Below, piece after piece: positions 34,622 through 47,900 of a stretch of 64,000 nt of DNA. Source of the DNA: Dysidea avara (lineage: Eukaryota > Porifera > Demospongiae > Dictyoceratida > Dysideidae); contig NC_089274.1 of NCBI RefSeq assembly GCF_963678975.1, positions 33,103,790 through 33,167,789 on the forward strand, in the 5' to 3' direction. The position numbers were made by a program, and so were the translations under genes. The notes under the pieces were generated by a model, which saw only the letters and a program-made list of their open reading frames with translations, made no database searches and was not told the DNA's origin. The first letter of the stretch is position 1. The number at the start of each line of letters is the position of its first letter.

Positions 34622-37600
34622 CACACTATTGAAGTTGGCTTTTCCCCATGATTGGATAGCCACACTGATACACTCTACATTTAAACCACAGGCATGCCAC
34701 TGAATTGCTCGTGATGCTTTTCACAATGCCAACTCCCTTGCACAGTTGCTCAGATGTTTTCTAAGCGTATCAAGACTCACGGTAGAGTTGCGAGGCCAAG
34801 AAGCACAAAGCGCGCGCCCACAATAAAATAAACACACGACCACTACTGTGAGTCATTTACATGAGGGATCAATTATGCAATCTTTTAAAATCCGCATGGC
34901 AAAATCTCAGGCTTACTAAAAGATTCCACCTCAAAACCAGGGGCATGTAACCTTTGTATAATGAGTAACTACCACACGAAAAGTCAGGTGAATTGTTGGA
35001 GTAGTTTGTTCCATCGCCCACCCATTTACCATGCGTTAATTAAATTATTTATTCAAATGTGCATTGTTCTTTTTTTCATTTTCTTCGTCATCGCATCCCA
35101 TTGAAGCAATTTTCTTTCAACCATGAAGTCGTATTGTAAAAAGGCTGCGGCTATCAGGGGCTTTTTACACAATGTATCTATACATTTAATTTCGTTAAAA
35201 AGTTGTTAGTTAGTTTATGAGATCGCTTTTGTACTCTTTGAAGATTCAAACTTGCCGCCATGACGTCGAGGTGTGGGCACCCGCCTCAATTCCCAAACCC
35301 AAATAGTGTGGAAGTGGGCAAGGTCATTGGCCATGGCAAGCTGGCTGATTTGATAGACACTGTGCTGTCAACTCTTGGTTTAATTGTGAGCAGTCACTGA
35401 TTTGTTTTAATTTCACCACGGTATGCCTCCACTGACTCGTCAGCGTGACTCCGGCCCATGGAGGGCCGTACATAGCTATAGCCAGCTGTTTCATACCCGC
35501 TGTAGTGATACAGTTGAAGTAATTTACTGCTACATTACCCGTGCGCGTCTCTAATCCCACCCCAGCCCTTCAGTGCCTGTGAAACTTCAGTGTTCACTTA
35601 AAAAGCCAGCATCAGCGCATCATCTTTCAGTCACAGCACTTCGTAGACCCTCATGCAACCACCCACAATTATAGAAACTCTTTAATGATAGCATGATATA
35701 TTGTAATAGTAAACATTTACATTATGATGATCCCATAAAATAAAAAATTAAGAATGACTACAGTAGCACAAGAAGCCAGATACACTAGTGTTTGGCTATG
35801 AAGTACCACCAAGAGTTCATAATATAGTAGTGGGGTCTTGGTACCACATATTATTTTTTCTTCACCATTTGTGTGATTTGTCCATTGACCATAAACTCAC
35901 CCTCCAACAGTCACAACATCAGTATTCACCCTGCATATACAGAAAAGGGTACAGTATGGTAAGGCACAGCTAACTAAAAACATATAATCATAGTCAGACT
36001 AACATGTCAACAAACACTTACTTCCACTATTATGATTATTGTTAAAGTGAGCATCCCACATAGCCATTCCCAAGTCAGCATACTGCAGCAATTGATGACC
36101 AATTTTGGAGTATATTACTGGACTTCTTTTTAATTTAGCTTTGACCATTGGCAAACTACAACACTCAACAATTATATCAGAGTATACATAACTCTATATA
36201 TTTGCCCAGTTACTATATAGTAGGCCCATGGTTGTCTCAGATCTGCACATATTATCATCACATCAATCGATTGATGCATAGTAATTGTGGTATACTGTAT
36301 GTACGCATTGAGCTGAGCCCTCAAAAATATTAACTTATTAGTTTTGTAGTATTGACTTACTTGCTAATCATTCAAATGCCTGACACATTATTTATAGCCA
36401 AAGAATTCACCATACATTAGAGGAAGCCATAAAAGTATATAGCCTTATAGCCTTTCCTGGACTGTTGATGGAAGCATTTGTCTGCTCTTGAAAACTTCGT
36501 TGTCATCACCAACCATCTTGTTGGTTGAAATGTTGAGAAAAAATCTTTCATTTTTAGCTGTTTTCTCACTAGGGCTTAGCTCAACTTGTTCGTGGCCTGA
36601 CCCACACAGCTGCTAGAACAAGCCAGCTGCAAGGATCTGGCCTACAAAAGCATAGATATATAATCCCAGGAAGCTACTATGGCGTGGGGATTCCTGTCTA
36701 AAATTATGACGGTAGTTATATATCCGTTTACAATGACTTATACACGAACTCACTCGGCAATTCGCTGGGAGAATAGGGTGATGCATTCAGCGTCTTCATG
36801 TCCATTCTGAGGCATACATTCAGCAACAACTCGCAGCCGATTCGCCTCCACTTGTTACGCACATAGACTAGTTATATCACCAATCCACCGCTTCAGGAAG
36901 AACCATTAAGATGGTAGCCTCGACTTTGTCACTATCCCCGGTTCTTATTTTCACGTGAAACATCACGCAAAATATCATGTGAGTCCTTGAGGGAAATTTG
37001 AACGGTTTGAACAAGTTTTCTCTTAGCAAGTCACTTTTAGTAGCGCTTCTAAACACTGAACTTGAAGCTTTTGCTACTGATTTAGCTAGCTAATCTGATA
37101 CTGAAGCTGTTATTATGCATGTATGTATGCATGTATGTATGCATGCATAATAACAGCTTCAGTATCAGATGTAATATAATAGCCAATCTTCAGTAACTGT
37201 ATGCTCTCCATTCAACACAAAGTAGTGATATCCCGTGCCAAAAAAGCCCAGCTGTAAAAAAAGGTGAGGCCAAGAATGCACAAGTACATGTTCATGGAGT
37301 AACTACAACCAAAAGACATGATACCAAAATCTGGCCAAGAAAGCATTTACAGTATAAGCACTTTTATGCATTCATTTTCTATATGCTTCACATTATCACA
37401 TCCAGCTAGTTGTACATGTGTGCTTGCAATATAAACAATACTACTGAGACGATAAAAGATGATTACACTACATTGTTACCAAAATTAATTTAACTAAAAA
37501 TTTACAATTGGTTTCTACTTGGCCATCTTTTTACACTGTATATTAAAATATAAAGATGGCCAAGTAGAAACCAATTGTAAATTTTTATTTTGGTAACAAT

Positions 37601-40600
37601 GCAATGTAATCATCTTTTATTGTCTCAGTAGTATTGTTTATATTGCAAGCACACATGTACAGCTAGCTGGATGTAATAAAGTAAAGCATATAGAAAATGA
37701 ATGCATAAAAGTGCCTGTACTGTAAATGCTTTCTTGGCCAGATTTTGATATCATGTCTTTTGGTTGTAGTTACTCCATGAACATGTACTTGTGCATTCTT
37801 GGCCTCGCCTTTTTTTACAGCTGGGCTGTTTTTGGCACAGGTTTCTTTTACTTTGAGTAGCACAGGTGTCTTGAGAGCCCTATAGTAAGGCTGAAGACTT
37901 TATATGATCTGCTTGCCGTTTTCTGTTGATATGCCGATTGCCTACTCACTATCTCTGCTACTACGTATGGTTGGCAATTTTACAGTGAAAATTTCAAACT
38001 TGTAGCTTTTGAACTTCCTAAATTATACTGGATCGAAATGTTTATCTCGTAATCTGTTCTTGTGCATTAGGTTACTTAGGTGTTGACACTGTGTTGAGTG
38101 TTGTAATAGAATATTTGACTGCTCTATTAGAGTATCTCAACCTTTCTGTAATCTGGCATTTGTATCTGCTAGACCTATTTTACTGCCCCAAGTGTATACG
38201 TACCTATGTGATATAAATGATGGGAAGTACTGTACTAGCATTTCAGTGAACAGATAGACAGTCTCAGAATTTGTGTACACTTGTTGTGTCAAGACTCACA
38301 GTAGTCATTTGCGTGGCCAAAGAAAGCGCATGTAGGGCACGTGACTGCTGTGAATTATTTACACGAACGATTAACTCTAATAGAATGCACACCAAAAATC
38401 TACCTTTAAAACTATTCTTTTGTAAAAAAAACTTACGATACAACAACACCTTTGGTATGTTGTTATATAAGTGTATTACTAAGTAAGTAATCCCTGTTAT
38501 ATTTTAGTAATGCTGCATGAAATTTTGCTGAAAACGTTGTATTCTTCTCCTTCGCATACTTGTTAGTGCAAGCCGATCATTTTTTGACACTTATATCTTA
38601 GACTATGTTAGTTCCACAGCCTTGGATTCACTATCTCAAGTTCTTTGGCTAGTTAAGTTTCTTCAGTACAAATCTTGGAGCTCCACCTCTCTTGCGAGAG
38701 CCCAGATAATAACATCGCCTATGCTATTGCTGATTTATTTTGCGGTCTTTTAGAACCCTATCTTAAATTTAAGACACCTCTAACTACAGTAGCGTTTATT
38801 TACAGTTGGTGAACTTGGTGAATTTGGCCGTTTATTTGCAGTCAATGCTAGGTGAATCAGTGTGGTAAACTCGGTATCGTGCGCTATTCTTGTAAGTGTT
38901 TGTTATTCAGTTGTTATTTAACGGTCTGAAGTAGCTAACGCAGCCCACAATACAGTTTTGTTTGTGCATTTCAAAGGACAATCCAGTACGTTGCAAAATA
39001 ATAAGAAGTTTGGGGCACATTCTCACCTGCCAGGAAATGGCCTTTACTCAATCTGTTCACTGATGGTTTTAATGGTGCCAGAAGCCATACCCTATTGAGG
39101 TTACAACACCAACAAGTACCTGCCTATTTGTACCAAACTACATTCTTTGGTTTTGCCACTTCATGTCCCAAGCTATGATGCAATACACACAATAACTGTT
39201 GAAGCTGTATGATAACCAAAGGTGGCTTGTATGAAACTATTAGCTTTGTGCATTACTTTTTTTGTCTTGACTATTACTCAGTGACAAAAATGTGTGATAT
39301 CCTAAAACAAAAGCAGCCTTGGAGCTGTAAAAAAGGGCGCTGCCAAACAAAGTAGGATCAATCAAACAACATGACTGGTAAGAGCAACGACTGATGTTAA
39401 GTTGCGGCCAAGTAGATTGGAATATTACCATGATCAAACTGTAAAACAACTGGTAAGAACAAGGACTGATATCGAGTTACAGCCAAGTGAATGCAGCATT
39501 ACCCATTCTCTTTGTATCTATAGCTATATAATAAAACTAGAATAAATACACATGCAACTGTTATTAAATTGTCACTTTTTTTTGTAGTGTGTGATTTTAA
39601 AAAGTGGCCACATGACAATTTAATAACAGTTGCATGTGTATTTACTCTAGTTTTATTATATAGCTAGCTATAGCTAGATACAAAGAGAATAGGAAATACT
39701 GCATTCACTTGGATGCAACTAGATATATATCAGTCCTTGTTCTTACCAGTTGTTTAACAGATTGATCATGGTAGTATTCCAATCTACTTGGTACCACAAC
39801 TTGATATCAGTCCTTGTTCTTACCGGTCATGTTGAATAAGCTTGTTTGATTGATCCTACTTTGCTTGGCAGCGTCCTTTTTATACAACCCCAAGACTGTT
39901 TTTGTTTTAGGATATAGCATACAGTAGATCTCCAAAACATTTCCATGCCATTGCATAACAAGTGAGATTATAAAATGCTTTTGACACCTACTGTATTATT
40001 TGTGTACATGTATGTTCTCCTGTTAACAGATAAGAGCAGAAGTAATGTCGTCCTTAAAATCCAGTTTTGGAAGAAGACTGAAAATAGTTAATGTTGGTAT
40101 GTATGTGTACATACTGTATGTATACAAGGAATTGTCATATTTATTTGTGTAGGCGGAGCAGCGACAAGTAAAGAAGTTCTGCAATTTATGAGAGAATTGT
40201 TTTATCATTGCTTTGTGATAGAAGGTTATGGCTGCACTGAAATAAGGTAATTCTATGCACACATGTGTGCTTGTGCAGACACCAGTACATGTTGTATATT
40301 GACAGTAAAGCAACATTAGCATACTGCATGTACTGTATGTATTTTAGCATACTGCATGTACTGTATGTACATATATTTTACCAGTAACATAGCTGTGATG
40401 GATGAAAACAGTAAAGCAACATTTCAAGATGGAGTACAGTTTAGGATAGAAAGTGTTCCTTCACTGGACTACCATGTAAAGGACCCTGCACAGCCTGAGT
40501 AAGTACCCAACTGTAGTGAATGTGATGGTAAAGTAGATAGCATGTTACAAAGATTTATATTCATTTTGTACTATGTACTATACAGAGTTGGAGATAGAGG

Positions 40601-43600
40601 ACAATTGTTGGTCAAGTCAGAGGCAATGTGTACATTAGGCTACCACAATAATGTTACTCAATCTGCTAGCTCATTTGATGGCGGTTGGTGAGTATAGTTA
40701 ACACTCCGTTTTATTATTATCTGTAAAGCTGAATATTGTAAGTATGCTCTCTGTTCATTAACTCTCGACTCTACAGGTTCCATACTGGAGATATTGTAGA
40801 AGTTGTGGGAAATCGACAATTCAAAATAATAGACAGAATAAAGAATTTTTTCAAACTCTCACAGGTACTGTATCATTTTTATACTTGTTTATTTCATGCA
40901 TGTTTCTACATATATAGGGTGAATTTGCTTCTTCTGAGAAGTTGGAAATCATTTACTTGGAGAGTATATTTGTGGATCAAGTATACATCACTTGTGCAGA
41001 TACTAGCAGGTACGTATCATACACAGTAATTAGCATACAATAATCCATATCCCTGTGTGTATTAGTATTACTGTATTTATATTCAGTATGTGTATACATC
41101 ACATACAGTCTATGTTTATGATGTATGTAGGTATGAACAGAAGGCTGTGTTTGCAGTGGTGATCCCCTCACTGGACTACTTACAAGATAGTCTTGCTGGT
41201 CAAGGTGTGGAGGTAGCATCACTTGATAGTACTGGCTTGTGTGCACTGAGGGAAGCTGTGAACTTGGTAAAGTGATTAATGCACAAGTGTAACTTCCCTA
41301 CAATCATGTATCGGTTAGATATTGGTAAATTACATAAGCCAAAAAGCATGAATATCGTCTAAGCTTGAAAATTCAGAATTGGTTCACTCTACTATGCAAC
41401 TATGTAACAATAATATACTTTAGGAGATGTGCATACTTTATTTATTTAAAGTTGTTACATGCATGCAGTGTCACAGGTATGCTTCTAGATTTGTTACGTA
41501 TCTATATCATACTTATGTTATGAGTTGTATGTATTCTACACTTGTACAAAGGTACATGCGTATGTTAATAATATGTACTGTACTGCGTTATTGACATATA
41601 CTTGTAAACATATATGCAGGTACACTCTGATCTCGTAAGGATTGGAAAGGAAAAGAAGTTGAGAGCATTTGAGGTTAGGTCACAGTATGATAATATGTTA
41701 TATGGACACTGTCTGGTTATATAGATACCCCATGCTGTTTTGTTGGACCCAAAACCTTTCACTGTTGAAAATGGTTGTCTTACATCATCAGAAAAGTATG
41801 TTAAGATTATGTGTGCATGTGTGTATTGTCTCAAGTCATTTATAGCCCAAGAATTTAATTCTTTGTATCACCTTTTTGCCCATACCACTAATCTAGGAAT
41901 TTTAAGTTCAAATAGAGATCATTATACGGTACGATAGTACTGTATAGTAGGGACCACAAAGGTTTGGGCGTGGCCTTCAAAACAATCACTCAAAAACCAA
42001 CCTCAATTTTCCCTGAAAACGATGAGGCAGTATTGGTTAGGTACCCCAAAGAAACTTTCAGATTGACCTGAAACACTTTTAACAAGTTGCTACGGAATTT
42101 TTTTTAAAATTATTAATAAATATAATTTTCTACTGACTGACCCGTTACACAGTATTATAAACAAGAACAGTATGTATCGGTTTGCACTGAAGGCACTGTT
42201 GGGCTTGATTATACTTGACCAATACTGCCAAGGCACCATAAAAGTTTTGTTTATGAGAAAGTGCATGATCCTTAATATGCAGTACTACCATACTGTATGA
42301 TACTGACAACTATGCGAAACTGGCGTTTATACAAGACCAGTATTCTCTTAATCATGCACTTGTAGTCTACTTCATATCTCTATGCACTGCCTTTAATACT
42401 GTTTTCTTCAAAATACTTCAATTACAAAGGATAGTTTTACTTTACTATTAATGGTACTGTACAGAATCGTGGTGACTACACGGCATGTTAATTTGAAACC
42501 TGATGGTTACAGAAACAGGTATCTGGCAACATAGGTGGGAGACAGCGCTGTTATCTATGTAGGTCAGTGACTAAACTGAAATATGTAATAATATTTTGTT
42601 AGCTTTGTGATAAAATGTATGGTGCAGCATAGTATATGCACTGGTATGTATGAAATTTCCAAATTGCGCAAATGTATGTTAGTCATTCTCAAGAAACTTG
42701 CAACTGAGTCCCCTGGAAAATATAAATGGCTAACATTCCACTGTGAATGCAGTAGCATATGGTGCGTAGGAAGCGTGGGTGCTTGGGCACCCATGAATAT
42801 TTCTAACTAATCAGAATCAAAATCAGTAAGGCAGTATCATTCTTTCTATTCTAACTTGCCAGTGATTCCATCTGCCTTGATCTGACTTCAACCATAATCC
42901 ATAGGCTTAAACAAAGGTGCTGTACAAGTGTATTAAAATAATAGAATACAAGTCCGCTCGTAAAAGATCGAGATACTCTAATAGAGCAATCATATACCCT
43001 AATAAAATAGTCAAGAATAGCATTATTATAAGCAGTGATTTAACTGTTTATCAGTTAATATCTATATTCTAAACAGATCAGAGTTGCTGATTCCACCCTT
43101 CAGTAATGCGACTAGAAATTCTTTGGAGATGAAAATCAAGTTACTCTTATTAGTACTGTAGTAGGGCACCCATAAGTTAAATATCTTCCTACTCCCCTGG
43201 CATATATATGGTGCATACCGCTCAAATGCAACATTATCTCGTGAAAGTGCAAGCAATTAAAAACTCAATAATGAAAGGGCATGGCACTCATTTCGCTCTT
43301 GGATATTCATCCCAAACGAAACAGGATGAATACTTGCATACGAAATGGGTGCCACGTCCTTTAATTAACAAGTTATAATCGCTTGCACTCTTGTGAAATG
43401 ACATTGCGTTTAGGCAGTACCACACATGGGACATATACAGGTAGTAGAAGTTATTAGTTATAATGTTCAATTGACTAAATGTCAAGTGGTTGCTCTATTA
43501 GAGTAATTGAATGTTCTGTTAGGACAGTTGAGGGTACCTGTGTTGTATAAATACACTGTTAATGGTGATTATACACAGAACTTCAGAGATACAAACTGTT

Positions 43601-44711
43601 TAGTTATCCAAAAACTGAATGGTCTGTATAGAATGTGTATAGCTATTACAGTGTGGTCAAGCCTCTGTTGTATTTGGCTTAGAAATGATTTTTTCTGTAT
43701 ATACCTCATATAAACCTTTGCTAGTGTTCAGGGCTTAAAATAGTAGTGTTAAACTGTTGGCTGTACACAACCAATGTACCTACGCATTACCTGTATCTAG
43801 AGACATACATACATACATATACGTATATTACACTGTAGAATTGCCAGAATTGCTCTACAAAAGAAGTACCAAGAGAAAGTGAATGAATGTGTTGCAGAGC
43901 TACTGGAGCAAGAAAAAAAGTCACACACTGCTAACATCCAGTCGCTAATTGCAAAGACTCTTCAGCTAAATGTTGATGTTACGTCTTCAAACCTGTCAGG
44001 TATTGTGTGACAAATTCCTTAACAATTATAAGTGCTATCTTGTATGTAAATTTTGCTATGCATAATGAACGCTGTTATAGTATTCGTATATGCATTTTGT
44101 GATATGTATGTAATCATTTGTGTGTAGAAAAATAGTTTCTATTCATCTCTTGTTAGGGAAAACATTTGTAGAACATGGTGGAGACTCACTGACCGCCATG
44201 CAGTTTACTGCAACAGTCAAGGAACTATTTGGAGTTAATTTAAATGTTGATATGTTACTGTCCTCTGATTTGTCATTGGATCAACTCAGAGACTTAATCA
44301 GTGACCATACTAGCATTAGTAGTGGCAAGGATGACACTTTTGATCTTATGAAGGCTGATATGGAACTTGAATTACCCAATTTTAATAGTCCTAAATCTGT
44401 GACTGTACAGGCTAGCAACAGTGTCTTTTTAACAGGTGTGTTTGTGTAGTGTGTGTTTGTGTAGTGTGTGTAGTGTGTGTGTGTGCGTGTGTGTGTAGTG
44501 TGTGTGTGTTTGTGTAGTGTGTGTTTGTGTAGTGTGTTTGTGTGTGTGTGTGTGTGCACGCGCATTGTGTGTATGTGTAGCATGTGTGCGTGCGCATGTG
44601 TGTGTGCGTGTATGTAGTGTGCACGTGTGTGTTGTGTGTTGTGCATGTGTGTTGTGCGTGTGTGTGTGTGTGCGTGTGTGTAGTGTGCGCGTGTGTGTTG
44701 TGTGTGTGTGT

Positions 44712-44742
<31 letters not shown>

Positions 44743-44746
44743 TGTG

Positions 44747-44832
<86 letters not shown>

Positions 44833-44878
44833 TAGTGTAGTGTAGTGTGAGTATGTGTGCGCGTGCATGCGTGCGTGC

Positions 44879-44920
<42 letters not shown>

Positions 44921-44937
44921 TACGTATGTGTAGTGTT

Positions 44938-44993
<56 letters not shown>

Positions 44994-47900
44994 TGTGTGG
45001 GTGGGTGGGTGGGTGTGCGTGTGTAGTGTAGCATAGTGTGTGTACGTGCACTACCTATCTGTATATACAGAATGTACTACTATACCTGTGAGAATTTGCA
45101 GTTTTTGTGTCTGTCATAAACAATTGCAGCATTTCCTATAGACATTGATCCTATGCTGTTTTACAAAAATGTTTAGCTACAAGGTTGTCATATTCCTTTT
45201 TCTAAACAAGATGTTTATCTTACTTGATTGTGAATATTTACCCATCATCATTTAGGTGCAACTGGATTTTTGGGCTCATTTTTTCTCTCTCAATTACTGT
45301 TGAGTAGTGATGAAGTTGTAGTCTATTGTTTAGTGAGGTGTAGCCAAGAGAAAGAAGGTATGTACATATATAGGCAATTGGTAAATGAACAATAAGCTTT
45401 ATTGTGTTCTGTACAAATGTGGTACATAATAATTGTATATTTCTAATTTTTCATGATTCAATAAAATTTGTGGTATTTCTTAGAGTTAATGTATTGGGCC
45501 TTTTGCAACTGTTGCAACTTAAAAAAATTGTTGTTCCTCTGGCTATGTAATCATTACAGTTTGACTCGTCTATTCATATATTTCCACAGCAGAGCTATTA
45601 CCGTAGATTGAATGTTTAATTGTCAAATCATTTATTGAAGTATATAGTACTAGTGTGATTAATTTAAAACTGAAGTAAAGTTCAGAAATAAAAATTGATG
45701 AAACAAGATATGAAAGGTCGCTATATGGGAAAATCCCTACATTGGCATGTTTTCACCATCTGTTTGATGCCTAAGTGGGATTTTACCACATGACTATCAT
45801 CATACAGTACGGTAGTACTGTATATTAAGAATCATGAAAAACTGGACTTTTCTAGCCGAAAATATCACCCTAAATCCAGCCTCAATTTCCCTTCACGACA
45901 GCTTGACAGCATTGGTTAGGCACAGCTAAGCCCAAAAATGTCTTCAGACCAACCCAAAATCCTTCTAGAACGTTTGTATGGAATTTAAAATAATTTCTGT
46001 TAACAGAAGAAATTTTTATGCTGACTGACTAACTGACTAACTGACTAACTGATGCTTCCCGGCAGCCAAGCTTAACTTGACAATGGATAAGGCTACTGAC
46101 TTGATTTCTTCACTGCTTCATCCCAATATGTGTCTTTTTGCCAACTCAATACACACATCATGGACTTGCCTTTGTCCTCCTTTGTGTTCCAGTTCCTTTC
46201 ACTGACAATGCAAGGTGTTGATTCATGGCAATAATGTGATGCAGCTTCCCTGTGGCTGTGTTGGTTAATCGCCCATATTTTCCGTATCATATGGATTGAT
46301 TGCAGATATGCTTCTTGTACTGTTCTTCGTTTGTAACGCTGTGTAACGGGCGGAATGTGAAAACAAAGTGTAATGGCCACCTCCCTTTCCTTATATAATT
46401 GGTCGTTGGGGTACGCATTCAAATGTAAAATTACTTTTATGGTATTTCTGGTGCCATTCTTTCTTTTAATGTGGTATGCGCTGTCATAATTATGTTTAAT
46501 ATACTAGTATATAAAAAATTATTAATTTAAGAATGAAGTAGAGATCCAAGTGATAAAAATTAGTGAAACAAGAGACAAGAGATGAATGATGGTATTACAG
46601 CATAGCTTGGTGAGAAAATCCCTACATTGGCATGTTATAACAACAATGCCACAGTAGGGATTTCCCACCAACCTATGCTGTAATACCATCATTCATCTAT
46701 TGTTTCACTACTTTTCATTGCTTGCATCCCTAAAAATTATTTTTAATATACTAGTTTGTTTGGTTTTTTGTTATGCTATACATGTGTGACTGTTCTATTA
46801 AGGTGACTGCTGTATTAGAGTATCTTGAGTCAGCCTTTCACCTACCAGAGGCGTGTCACTATCAGTATAGCTATACCTATAATAACAGTGTGTCATCATG
46901 ATTGAGTAAATAAGATTGATAAGAGATGTGGTCTTGGTGCTCTATCGTTATTAATCAACGATCACATTAATAAGCATGGTATTGAACCTATCATGAAGGT
47001 ACAGGTATCTATCTACCAAGCGTAAGCGCTTAAATAAGTTTGTGATGCCTATTAAAATACGCTGCTCAAAGAAAGTGTTGATATGGAAAATTAACACCTC
47101 ACTATGGTTTCATTGCATGAAGAAGAATGAAGACCAGCCTGATTGAAGGATAAAAGGAAAGACAAGGTGCAAAGGGCACACACTTGTCAGAACCCCTAAA
47201 GGCACACCCCACTGGTGAGTTTGTTATTGTGGCGTAAAGTGATGGCAGTGCGCTGATTCATTTGGCCTCCAGCCTTGCGACTGTGGTTAGGCAGGCAGGC
47301 AGGCTGGTGGGTGGGTGAGCAAGCAGGCAGGCAGACAATTATTTTTTTAAATTCTATATCCGACCACCTGTGATTGTTTTCTTGTTTTTAATGCTGTATT
47401 TGATGTTAGATGGACTAATATTATTCCGCGAAGGGAATTTTGTTGCATAAGATGTTTCTAGGATGATTTTTAAAGGTGGAATTTTAGGCAGCACATGTCA
47501 TTTTTGGGAGATCCCTACTTAGACCCTTTTGGTGGTGAATTTGGTGGATTTTGGAGGTGTCTAAGTTACTTAGACCCTTTTCATGTTTACTTAGACCCTT
47601 TCATGTTTACTTAGACCCTTTTCATGTTTATTACGTACACCCGGACTGGTAGCGTTGGCAACGCATCGTCACCTGAAAATTAATTTTAAACAGTAACGGG
47701 TGGAGTAATGGCTTGTTTCTACTAATGAACGCTACATTTCTCTGTTACAAGCAGCTGTCAACAATGTTAAGGTACAACAACTACATAAAGGGTCTAAATA
47801 ACTTAGACTTCAGACCACAGGGGTCTAAGTAATTTAGTAACCCTCAGGCCCTGTAGTAGCGCCTTCACTTCGCTCAGGCGCCACGACACAGGGCCATCGG

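Noticed and set aside
37663-37863. Reading frame with VKKGEAKNAQVHVHG
   Set aside because: It lies in one arm of the 37235-37840 palindrome and appears in mirror form in the other arm. It shows no domain character.
44281-45051. Long His/Thr-rich and Cys/Val-rich reading frames across the GT tract
   Set aside because: They are translations of a dinucleotide repeat inside intron 21. The same artefacts occur at 34404-34703 and 49954-50251.
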